Below, one piece after another: positions 6,096 through 12,164 of a DNA stretch of 12,164 nt; position 1 is the first letter of the stretch, and the number at the start of each line of letters is the position of its first letter. The notes below the pieces were generated by a model. That model saw only the letters and a list, made by a program, of their open reading frames with translations, ran no database searches and was not told the DNA's origin. The position numbers were made by a program, and so were the translations under genes. This DNA comes from an uncultured Bacteroidales bacterium (GTDB lineage Bacteria > Bacteroidota > Bacteroidia > Bacteroidales > UBA932), in NCBI GenBank assembly GCA_900546395.1, contig URDD01000070.1, positions 1-12,164 of the forward strand, written 5' to 3'.

Positions 6096-6203
6096 GGTTT
6101 GCGACGAGGGCGTGGGCTTGTGGGGAGAGAGTCAGGTATCCAACGATTTTTCCAAAATCGTTGATAAGATACCTGATGACCGGGGATGGAATCGTGGCAA
6201 ACC
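6096..6203 (+). other. Two-level hairpin with 18-bp inner stem
   Basis: The outer stem is GGTTTGC (6096-6102) with GCAAACC (6197-6203), a G-G mismatch, then ACGA/TCGT. The inner stem is CAGGTATC (6133-6140) with GATACCTG (6168-6175) and CAACGATTTT (6141-6150) with AAAATCGTTG (6154-6163), with loop TCC and a 4-nt ATAA bulge. The inner arm can extend to 6131-6177. Confidence 0.68.
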
Positions 6204-6225
6204 GGGGTTTGATTGAAATGGTGGG

Positions 6226-6324
6226 GGCACTAGTGCCACTGGCCGACTACTGGCCATCACTAATCACTTTGACGTTCGAGGGCGGCGACTTGCACTGGCG
6301 ATTACTGCATTGAGGGTGCCGCCC
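6226..6324 (+). other. Short stem cluster
   Basis: This holds the palindrome GGCACTAGTGCC (6226-6237), the stem TGGCC/GGCCA (6240-6244 with 6252-6256), and GGGCGGC (6280-6286) paired with GCCGCCC (6318-6324). TGCA copies at 6291 and 6306 can pair inside the last stem. Confidence 0.45.
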
Positions 6325-6330
6325 ATGCAC

Positions 6331-6401
6331 CGGAGGACTGCCTTGAAGGCAAGTCTCTTGGCTTTTCTGTGAAAAGACGAGAGTCTTGCGGCAGTCCGGA
6401 G
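6331..6401 (+). other. Hairpin with GGA/GGA loop and C(UGU)G triloop (module B, part 1)
   Basis: C6331-G6401 closes a GGA (6332-6334) / GGA (6398-6400) loop. GGACTGCC (6335-6342) then pairs with GGCAGTCC (6390-6397). After a 6-nt left bulge, 6349-6367 pairs with 6371-6389 over a UGU triloop. That last stem repeats the U-U, U-G and G-A positions of the stem at 5863-5970. Confidence 0.72.
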
Positions 6402-6459
6402 TTATAGATAGGTCGCCTTCTGTGGCTTTCGTAGAAAGACATAGAGGGCGACACCGCTT
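6399..6459 (+). repeat. Repeated stem-loop, copy 2 (module B, part 2), possible 3' end
   Basis: The second copy of the 6003-6063 element. The stem is extended at its base (GTCGCC 6412-6417 with GGCGAC 6447-6452). It is followed by ACCGCTTTTCTTTATT, a U-rich stretch that could end transcription, though the gap between stem and T-run is longer than in a classical terminator. Confidence 0.82.
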
Positions 6460-6486
6460 TTCTTTATTGATGTGACATGCATAAAA

Positions 6487-6978
6487 TTAACGCCATACTT
6501 GTTTTACATACCAATGACCATTTATGCATAAAACATTTGCTTTCTTGGTGTGATATCCGTTTGCATAGTGAGTAAATTCCCCTTCGAAATAATATACTGC
6601 ACCAACAATTTCATCCGGATGTGAGATTGCATATTCTTTCACTTCATATACATCCCAATAATATCCAAATTGTCGTTTGCCGGATTCCATCTCTTTTCTC
6701 ACCTCTTCATTCTCTTTAATCATTATGTTGCATTCATGAATAGCATCCCTTCCAGTTAATTCTTTAATTTTTCGTTTGACAAAAATCCTTGGCGGTCTAT
6801 AATAATCTATTTCGTTTGACAATGCATCTCTTTCAGACATTGTCTGAACATTGTTTATAAAGATGTCTTGCGCTTCTTCAATACTTCCGAGTTTTGATTT
6901 ATTACCAAAACCACATGCAGTTATACAAAGACTCATTATGACGCCCAGTATAGTCTTGCAACACTTGTGATATTTCAT
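6487..6978 (-). CDS. Small lipoprotein, unknown function, 163 aa
   Basis: The N-terminus has a hydrophobic signal segment (residues 9-21) and a lipobox ITAC, so Cys22 should be lipidated. The mature part has no motif I recognise. It contains a charged helical region (IKENEEVRKEMESGKRQF, about 86-103) and ends in strands (EIVGAVYYFEGEFTHYANGY, then ANVLCINGHWYVKQVWR), a pattern typical of small periplasmic domains that end in a 'NGHWYV' strand. It begins 25 nt after the TonB-domain gene, so the two are probably co-transcribed. Its stop lies 28 nt from the 3' end of the putative RNA, which runs toward it. Envelope location is well supported; function is not. Confidence 0.75.
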   Translation of the reverse strand: MKYHKCCKTILGVIMSLCITACGFGNKSKLGSIEEAQDIFINNVQTMSERDALSNEIDYYRPPRIFVKRKIKELTGRDAIHECNIMIKENEEVRKEMESGKRQFGYYWDVYEVKEYAISHPDEIVGAVYYFEGEFTHYANGYHTKKANVLCINGHWYVKQVWR

Positions 6979-7003
6979 CTTAATTTATTTTGAGGTTAAA
7001 TAC

Positions 7004-8230
7004 TTATCGTAATTGAAAGATTACAGGAAATGTATATGTTACGCTTACAGGTCGGCCATCTAGATATCCGGGAGTCCACTCTGGAGAAGATGATACTACT
7101 CTGATAGCTTCTGCATCTAAAGCTGGATCTACACTTCTAATTATTTCAATATTACCTAGGTGTCCCTGTTCATCAATCGTGAATTTCAATGTTACTCTTC
7201 CTTGTACTCCATTATCTTTTGCAATTTCAGGATATACCAGATGTTGGTTTACCCACCTACTAAATGCATTCGTATCACCACCCATAAATGTCGGCCTGAC
7301 ATCTAGCTCCACAGCATCATAAGCATAGGCTTCTTGATTTGTAATATAGTGACTAACCCAATGGGAATACATAGCCCACATTTTAGAACCTAAATTTTCC
7401 GTATCATGTGACATATCATTCATTGCTGCGACCAAACCATGCGAGAGATTTTGGTACTCTTGTAAGGAATTATAATTGACACAGATTTGGAGCTCCCTGT
7501 CGCTTATAGATGATTCTATACAAAAGTTCAAACAAATGGTTTTGATTGTTGTCATCATGTACAACTTATATTTTCTAATAATCTCAGCATATTCAGGGTC
7601 ATTCATCTCTTCTACACCCACTAATTGACTATCAATCATAGCCTCCATTATCATATCTGTGTTAGATACCATGTAATAATCTTCGAATAAAGCTTTATAG
7701 TTTGATGAACAGTGCCATTCAGAAATAGACTGAGGCTCAACTCCTTGAGAAATCTTTATAATTGCATCATTCCAAAATTCCTCGTCTGGCATCTCTAGTG
7801 ATGAACCAATCCCCTCAAGTTTGATTAATGCACTCTTCAATTCCGGATCATTCATCTCACTTAATGAAGTTTCAATATCTTGTGTTGTAACATATTGTCT
7901 TAGATATGGAGCTATTAAGATTGCATAATCTTTTGGAAGGGCTATATTGTAATACTTATCTACACACTCCTGCACAAAATCAGACCGAGATATGCCTTTC
8001 CGAGCGATATAGTACTCTTCTCCAGGGACAGTCATCGAAGTATGCATTTCAACAAAAGACTCTCTAAGAGGCTCAAAGTTTGCCCTATAACTCGGCCTTT
8101 CAAAGTTTGCCAGAATAAGCCTCTCAACAGCCTGATTGTATTCGTCATTATTTATATCTACCATCCCTCCTTGTGCGAATAATTCGATACTAACCACGAT
8201 AAGGCTCAATAAAACAAAGATTTTTTTCAT
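7004..8230 (-). CDS. Periplasmic protein with C-terminal TonB domain, 408 aa
   Basis: I start at 8230 (MKKIFVLLSLIVVSIELFAQ), which gives a normal cleavable signal peptide. The frame stays open upstream to 8356, but those 42 residues are polar and overlap a terminator-like hairpin. Residues 312-408 are a TonB C-terminal domain: RPTFMGGDTNAFSRWV, HLVYPEIAKDNGVQGRV, FTIDEQGHLGNIEIIRSVDP, LDAEAIRVVSSSPEWTPGYL, and VTYTFPVIFQL. Residues 25-310 are a helical region of unknown family. Known TonB proteins have an uncleaved N-terminal membrane anchor and a Pro-rich spacer; here both are missing, so it probably does not energise receptors in the classical way and instead uses the domain for binding. 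It is probably in an operon with the lipoprotein downstream. Confidence 0.85.
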   Translation of the reverse strand: MKKIFVLLSLIVVSIELFAQGGMVDINNDEYNQAVERLILANFERPSYRANFEPLRESFVEMHTSMTVPGEEYYIARKGISRSDFVQECVDKYYNIALPKDYAILIAPYLRQYVTTQDIETSLSEMNDPELKSALIKLEGIGSSLEMPDEEFWNDAIIKISQGVEPQSISEWHCSSNYKALFEDYYMVSNTDMIMEAMIDSQLVGVEEMNDPEYAEIIRKYKLYMMTTIKTICLNFCIESSISDRELQICVNYNSLQEYQNLSHGLVAAMNDMSHDTENLGSKMWAMYSHWVSHYITNQEAYAYDAVELDVRPTFMGGDTNAFSRWVNQHLVYPEIAKDNGVQGRVTLKFTIDEQGHLGNIEIIRSVDPALDAEAIRVVSSSPEWTPGYLDGRPVSVTYTFPVIFQLR

Positions 8231-8250
8231 ATGCAGTATAATTTTGACTT

Positions 8251-8284
8251 TAAAAACAGCGCCGAGAGTTACCTCCTGGCGCTG
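8251..8284 (-). terminator. Terminator-like hairpin in the leader of the TonB-domain gene
   Basis: On the minus strand CAGCGCC (8284-8278), a 14-nt loop and GGCGCTG (8263-8257) form a 7-bp stem followed by TTTTTA (8256-8251). It ends 21 nt before the start codon, a place that suits an attenuator or the end of an upstream transcript. The loop carries AGGAGG, a perfect Shine-Dalgarno sequence with no start codon at useful spacing. Confidence 0.45.
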
Positions 8285-8571
8285 AGATTGCGAGATTATC
8301 TTCTCGCGTTGTGAGTTCTTTCTCAAGCAGAAAGAAGAACTTTGAAGATCCCGCACGCAATGCTTATTATTGGATCTCCGCAGATTAAACTCACTACGGT
8401 TAGGATAACTCGTCCTAACCTAAATCAATTCCATTGTTTCTTAAACATATGTAATTCATTTTAGCGGTTAATATGCTACCCTCGCAGTGAGTAGCACAAT
8501 CTTTTAATTATGACATTGTGCACATGCCACTTTTCTAAATTCGGTTAACCTGTCCCTGCGATAGACTTTTT
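8285..8571. other. Gap rich in inverted repeats
   Basis: No gene is visible. Inverted repeats are GCGAGA/TCTCGC (8290-8307), GTTCTTTCT paired with a bulged partner (8315-8340), AGATCC/GGATCT (8346-8377), GGTTAGGA/TCCTAACC (8398-8420, 8 bp), TGCTAC/GTAGCA (8474-8496) and GCACAAT/ATTGTGC (8494-8521). The last two share bases. The 8398-8420 stem lacks a clear T-run on either strand. The gap may hold a small RNA or a long leader; I cannot decide. Confidence 0.4.
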
Positions 8572-11484
8572 CTATAAAGACATTTGATATCGTCCTTCCT
8601 TATCAGCAAAGAACCAAGAATCACCTGCTACTTTTATTGTATAAACATTGATAGTTGTTTTACCAATAGCATCTCCTAAAGTCGATGGAAGGTCACCGCC
8701 TGATTTATATCCTTTCTCATAAACAATAATATACCCTTTGTTTGTCAAGCATGCAGAGTATATACCTCCATACTGGGAAATGCCTTCCTTCATCATGTTT
8801 TGTAACTCTGAACTCGATGCATTGAATGAATCTTCTGATACAACAATCCAATCTCCGTCATCATTTAGTACGGCTGAGGTTATCTTCTCTCGATCATTGT
8901 TCATTCGTTTCAAAACTTCATACATTGCATTCGGAATATTATTGCTACATCTTATTCCATTATTTCCATAGATAATGACATATTCCCCTCGCTCCGTCAA
9001 TGAGATGTCTTGTATGACTTCTTTCATATCACGAATCTCTTTCAAGTCATTTAACATTGCGGCCGGTAAACCATTAGAATTGTAACCATTACCTCCATTA
9101 ATCGCGACATCTCCATTCATTTCTGTAATTGCGACTAATCGGCATTTCCCCCAACCTCTAATTGCAGATGCTATTTCTGATCTATTCTTTTTAATAACAG
9201 GAACTTGATCACTGGCTGCAAAATATGTCTCATTCTCATTATCATACAATCCAACTCCTATTGTATATCCCGTCAAATCATATATTCCAAGGACACCATA
9301 ATCAATGATAAGTGATGTCGTGGATAAATTATGTGAACTTGAAGTTGGAGTAATTTCCTTAAGTGAGGCTGAAATATCGTTAACTGGCTCTCCGTTAGGG
9401 TTCATCAAATATGCACAGAGAGAAAGTTTCTTGCCTGACATATTCTTTATTACAGCAGTTGGTGTTACTGAAATCTTTTTTGTATATGACCAATGGGATA
9501 CATCAATGTCAGATATGGTTGCCTGTGGTGATGAGTATTCATAGTATTTTTTGCACCTAATGTTTACCCTTGTTTCTAGTCCATTTGCCTTGACAATGAA
9601 ATAATCGGAAAGTTCCTCATTACCATAACCTTTACACTTAATCTGGAATCCCTCTGCAACTTTTGTTGATATCTCACACCATTCCGGCAATCCAACAATA
9701 TCATAGTCATATGCTGTTGTAGCAACATAAAAAGTTTTCTGACCACCATACCATTCCCATGTAATTGACTGAATTGCATCAGAAGAATTGAGCATCAAGA
9801 AGTCACGCTTATACTGAGGAGTATTAGAAATACCGCAGAGAACCCAGTCTGACATTTCGCCTTCCTCCATAAAGTCGAAATGAGTTGTATTTGCAGGTAC
9901 AGAAGGGAAGAATACTTTAAATTTCGCCTTCTCTCCTTTGTAGTGATGTCCATTTGCACTATCCGATGATGAACCGATTCCTTCTACTCTTGTCATTTTA
10001 TACTTTGTCTCCGATGGGTATGCCTTTATGCATGTACTAGGAGAAAGCCATATACCACCTTCCTGATCTTCAGAATATATATATTCAAACTCCATAACAG
10101 TTTGATAGTTATTACATGTCACTTTGGTCAGGGTCATTCCGCTATTTGTATAGGCTTTAGAACAAGATGGATAACTGATTGTCTCAGGCAAAACTCTAGC
10201 GGAACTTCCTTGCGATGATATAGAGGTAAGTTGTGAAGTTGTAGAGCCTGTGCCTTCCTCTACTGCGTAGCAAATTCTTTCGTCTGGGAAACTTAGATAA
10301 ATCTGCTTTCCTCCATTGTCCGGCAATGAAATAAACTCAATTTCACACTTTGCACCACTGGCTGTATCCTGGCAATTAAGTGTCAGGATAGAAGGATCAG
10401 GATTCTCATTACTCAGCACCTTATACTTTTGTATATGAGCAGTGTTAAATACAACTAATTTATTGCTAGCATCATAATCTATAGTAAAGTCGCAATTCTT
10501 CCATTCGCTGAATTCAGACCATTCGCCATTTCCTTGCGGATAACAGAAACTCGAAGCATACGCATTAAAAGTCATGGACTTATTTGCAGAAAAAGCATTC
10601 TCATAGTTAGTATTATCCTGCATAGTGCTTGAGTTACCATATGAGAATGATTGACTCCGAGATATATTAATATCCTTAATTTGGAATGTTGATGAACTAT
10701 AATACGTTACGCTCGTCGCATCTGCATCAATTGCTGGGAATGTAACAGTATAATCAACAGTTCTAACATTATAAATAGCATCTTGCTTCGGTGCCATAGA
10801 AATCCCATCACAAGATGTCATATAGTACTTCTTACCTTTATTGTCGACAAGATACACCTCCTGAGTCATCTGTATGGCCGTATTACTCTGCTTTGGCGTC
10901 ACAGACCAATGACATACAGTTTTTGATGAAGTTAAGTCCATTGACTTAAAGGTCCAAGTATGATATGTTGTTGAAACGGACTTCCCTACGGTAACTGTTG
11001 ACGGTTCTCTGGAATTAGTACTTGTAGTCGCAGAACTTGAAGAGGATGACGATGGTCTTATACCATAGAACTTCCAATTTGAATTACTACTCTCTATAAA
11101 ATCAATCTTGGTTGTACCAGCGGGTACTGCTGGGAAGAACAGGTTGAACCTCAATTGTTCTCCATTTTTGCTAAAGGTATGTTTCTCGGGGGAGAATGGG
11201 ATACCTTCTGTTTTTTTTGTAAGGTAAAGTGTCTTACCTGATGGATAAGCAATTATTTTAGCTCCTTTATCGATGTTTATCCAAGCTCCATAACCATGAT
11301 TGTTGATAAATTTAAACCATAGAACTGTTTGATTAGCATCAATACTAACCTCGGTTAAAGTCAATCCTTTATCAGCAGGAGTTGTATAATATGGATTTAC
11401 CCAGTTCTGTTTTTCTTGGCTTATTGCAATTTGTGATATCAGCAGTACGCCAATGATTAAAATTGATTTATAAATTGATTTCAT
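8572..11484 (-). CDS. Large secreted multidomain protein, 970 aa
   Basis: Signal peptide at residues 1-22 (MKSIYKSILIIGVLLISQIA). A beta domain of about 115 aa appears three times: residues 30-143, 165-276 (most divergent) and 440-553. Its landmarks are IxAYPS..., TxxEGI, FFPxVPAxTT and DFxE...W...GI. Residues 145-165 are a Ser/Thr linker. Residues 560-645 resemble a BACON-like beta-sandwich (WYGGQKTFYVATTAYDY, GLPEWCEIS), which is common in Bacteroidota surface proteins; this match is by eye. Residues 655-765 are another beta domain. Residues 770-970 hold about four repeats of roughly 45-50 aa with the pattern 'aITexNGDVAInGgNGY...lP...L', suggesting a propeller-like or solenoid fold. No catalytic motif or C-terminal sorting tail is evident. 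The gene starts 24 nt after the upstream partial gene, so the two are probably co-transcribed. It likely acts at the envelope, perhaps in binding. Confidence 0.75.
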   Translation of the reverse strand: MKSIYKSILIIGVLLISQIAISQEKQNWVNPYYTTPADKGLTLTEVSIDANQTVLWFKFINNHGYGAWINIDKGAKIIAYPSGKTLYLTKKTEGIPFSPEKHTFSKNGEQLRFNLFFPAVPAGTTKIDFIESSNSNWKFYGIRPSSSSSSSATTSTNSREPSTVTVGKSVSTTYHTWTFKSMDLTSSKTVCHWSVTPKQSNTAIQMTQEVYLVDNKGKKYYMTSCDGISMAPKQDAIYNVRTVDYTVTFPAIDADATSVTYYSSSTFQIKDINISRSQSFSYGNSSTMQDNTNYENAFSANKSMTFNAYASSFCYPQGNGEWSEFSEWKNCDFTIDYDASNKLVVFNTAHIQKYKVLSNENPDPSILTLNCQDTASGAKCEIEFISLPDNGGKQIYLSFPDERICYAVEEGTGSTTSQLTSISSQGSSARVLPETISYPSCSKAYTNSGMTLTKVTCNNYQTVMEFEYIYSEDQEGGIWLSPSTCIKAYPSETKYKMTRVEGIGSSSDSANGHHYKGEKAKFKVFFPSVPANTTHFDFMEEGEMSDWVLCGISNTPQYKRDFLMLNSSDAIQSITWEWYGGQKTFYVATTAYDYDIVGLPEWCEISTKVAEGFQIKCKGYGNEELSDYFIVKANGLETRVNIRCKKYYEYSSPQATISDIDVSHWSYTKKISVTPTAVIKNMSGKKLSLCAYLMNPNGEPVNDISASLKEITPTSSSHNLSTTSLIIDYGVLGIYDLTGYTIGVGLYDNENETYFAASDQVPVIKKNRSEIASAIRGWGKCRLVAITEMNGDVAINGGNGYNSNGLPAAMLNDLKEIRDMKEVIQDISLTERGEYVIIYGNNGIRCSNNIPNAMYEVLKRMNNDREKITSAVLNDDGDWIVVSEDSFNASSSELQNMMKEGISQYGGIYSACLTNKGYIIVYEKGYKSGGDLPSTLGDAIGKTTINVYTIKVAGDSWFFADKEGRYQMSL

Positions 11485-11508
11485 ATGTGCTTCTGCTAAA
11501 TCATATTA

Positions 11509-12164
11509 TTAAATTGAAAACATATTATTACCAGTTCTATCCTGAATTCTAAGGGTACAACGAACATTACCAGGCAGACCCTCAGTGAAATAACTTCTGT
11601 TGTTTCTAAAGTATTCTTTGTAACTTTCTATATCAGCAGACGACATTGTACGAATTGACACATCGGTACATTTGAGTGTAAATGTCACGGAGTTGCTAGT
11701 ATATTGTATATCTGTAAGAACTAACCATTCTGTGAGGTTCTGAGGTAAATCAGATTTCCACTGTCTGATATCGTTTTGCCAAGCTCCAGCAGGCCTCTCA
11801 AAATTGCCCCACTCACCAGTGTCTTTATTATAATTACAATAGTATAACTGTGTACCGCCTTTACTATAAAGTTTTTGAATTGTAGGAACCACTTCATTCG
11901 TCTCATATTCTACGGTCCTTTTTGCTATACCGTACTCATCATCAGATAAATTACCCTTTGAATCGTAACGAGACATTTCAACAACTTTACCCTTAGAATT
12001 ATATCTGTATTTCCAAGAGAATTTTAGCGAGGAAACACCATAATACTTTGATTCAGTATTTCTGTTCTTGTCATCATATACATATTCGTAAGCATTCGGT
12101 GAACCCCGTATAGCATCCGCAAACCGTGATCCGTAGCTTTGTGGTTCATTAAAAATCACAAGCA
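11509..12164 (-). CDS. Partial gene, unknown, runs off the right edge
   Basis: At least 218 codons. The frame is still open at the window edge; the first in-window start is a GTG at 12159, which I do not trust as the true start. The N-terminal visible part contains YD-like repeats: YEYVYDDKNRNTESKYYG, WKYRYNSKGKVVEMSRYDSK, GNLSDDEYGIAKRTVEYE. These resemble the tyrosine/aspartate repeats of Rhs-like or cell-surface proteins, but only two or three units are seen, so this is a loose resemblance. The C-terminal part is beta-rich and ends RIQDRTGNNMFSI. It precedes the 970-aa gene by 24 nt. Secretion cannot be judged without the N-terminus. Confidence 0.65.
   Translation of the reverse strand, partial: LVIFNEPQSYGSRFADAIRGSPNAYEYVYDDKNRNTESKYYGVSSLKFSWKYRYNSKGKVVEMSRYDSKGNLSDDEYGIAKRTVEYETNEVVPTIQKLYSKGGTQLYYCNYNKDTGEWGNFERPAGAWQNDIRQWKSDLPQNLTEWLVLTDIQYTSNSVTFTLKCTDVSIRTMSSADIESYKEYFRNNRSYFTEGLPGNVRCTLRIQDRTGNNMFSI

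Larger units (their letters stand above)
4875..6459 (+). ncRNA. Candidate giant structured noncoding RNA (about 1.6 kb)
   Basis: No credible protein gene exists here: the open frames on both strands overlap one another, resemble no protein, and cross the stems. The sequence is instead a dense series of long stem-loops. The main stems are at 4875-4902, 5000-5068, 5113-5142, 5195-5258, 5260-5327, 5360-5424, 5443-5631 (multibranched), 5691-5765, 5762-5854, 5858-5975, 6016-6054, 6096-6203, 6280-6324, 6331-6401 and 6412-6452. About 17 wobble pairs in the stems I aligned are G-U on the plus strand and none is A-C, so the plus strand is the likely folded strand. Two modules (5858-6063 and 6331-6459) are related by duplication and differ by compensatory changes. 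Recurrent motifs are GGA/GGA internal loops and C(GUA)G triloops. G/C content is visibly higher than in the neighbouring genes. GOLLD and ROOL RNAs are known precedents for large ornate RNAs tied to phages; I cannot say whether this is a member. The ends are approximate: the 5' end may lie upstream of 4875, and the 3' end probably in TTTTCTTTATT (6458-6468). Folded single-stranded DNA is the alternative reading. Confidence 0.62.

Noticed and set aside
4904..6313. Open reading frames of 66-110 codons on both strands (for example 4967-5209 plus, 5705-6037 plus, 5690-5995 minus).
   Set aside because: They overlap each other on opposite strands, cross the arms of long hairpins, show no recognisable protein pattern, and have a composition explained by the stem sequences.
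6003..6459. CRISPR array.
   Set aside because: Only two copies of a 60-nt element, about 397 nt apart, each a hairpin, with no regular spacers and no cas gene.
4875..6459. Group I/II intron or retron.
   Set aside because: No reverse transcriptase or maturase gene and no recognisable domain V or retron msr/msd arrangement next to one.
4875..6459. Integron cassette array with attC-like hairpins.
   Set aside because: No integrase, no cassettes with genes between the hairpins, and the stems lack the conserved R-box arrangement.
4763..6486. Insertion sequence or transposon.
   Set aside because: No transposase, no terminal inverted repeats bounding the region, and no target-site duplication that I could see.
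4763..6486. tRNA genes, which often accompany GOLLD- or ROOL-type RNAs.
   Set aside because: I found no cloverleaf with a TTCRANNC T-loop in the region on either strand.
8231..8356. Upstream extension of the TonB-domain protein by 42 residues (start at 8356).
   Set aside because: The extension is polar, would bury the signal peptide internally, and overlaps a terminator-like hairpin; the start at 8230 gives a normal signal peptide.

Overview
The window looks like a Bacteroidales (Bacteroidota) chromosome, probably gut-associated. The clues are a periplasmic protein ending in a TonB C-terminal domain, three DUF6266 proteins (a Bacteroidota family), lipoproteins with Bacteroidota-like lipoboxes, and -7 boxes matching TAnnTTTG. 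Every protein gene I accept lies on the minus strand.

Region 1 (36-4762, minus) is a phage-like operon. In transcription order it holds a 234-aa DUF6266 protein, a 352-aa DUF6266 protein with an extra C-terminal domain, a 249-aa unknown, and a 228-aa DUF6266 protein. After an intrinsic-terminator-like hairpin comes a compact lysis cassette: a GH24 (T4-type) lysozyme with an E-C-T triad, a 102-aa membrane plus coiled-coil protein, and a 182-aa protein with a lipobox at one end and a transmembrane helix at the other (unimolecular spanin architecture). No capsid, terminase, portal, integrase or transposase gene is visible.

Region 2 (about 4763-6486) has no credible protein gene. From about 4875 to 6459 it is almost wall-to-wall stem-loops, best read as one very large structured noncoding RNA on the plus strand, divergent from the phage-like operon. 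The support is internal. Two related modules about 400-490 nt apart keep the same stems through compensatory base changes. A symmetric GGA/GGA internal loop recurs in four separate hairpins. C(GUA)G triloops recur six times and C(UGU)G triloops three times. In the stems I aligned, imperfect pairs on the plus strand are G-U wobbles or purine/pyrimidine mismatches, with no A-C pairs. This resembles in style the ornate phage-associated RNAs (GOLLD, ROOL), but I cannot assign it to any family. A folded single-stranded DNA function is the main alternative. This is the most interesting part of the window.

Region 3 (6487-12164, minus) looks like ordinary host envelope genes: a partial gene of unknown function, a 970-aa secreted multidomain protein, a 341-bp gap with several hairpins including a terminator-like one, the TonB-domain protein, and a small lipoprotein that ends 28 bp from the 3' end of the putative RNA.

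Working model (inference): the structured RNA and the DUF6266/lysis operon are one phage-derived unit, with DUF6266 proteins as candidate structural or RNA-associated partners and the lysis genes providing release. The shared locus is visible; functional coupling is not shown by the sequence.
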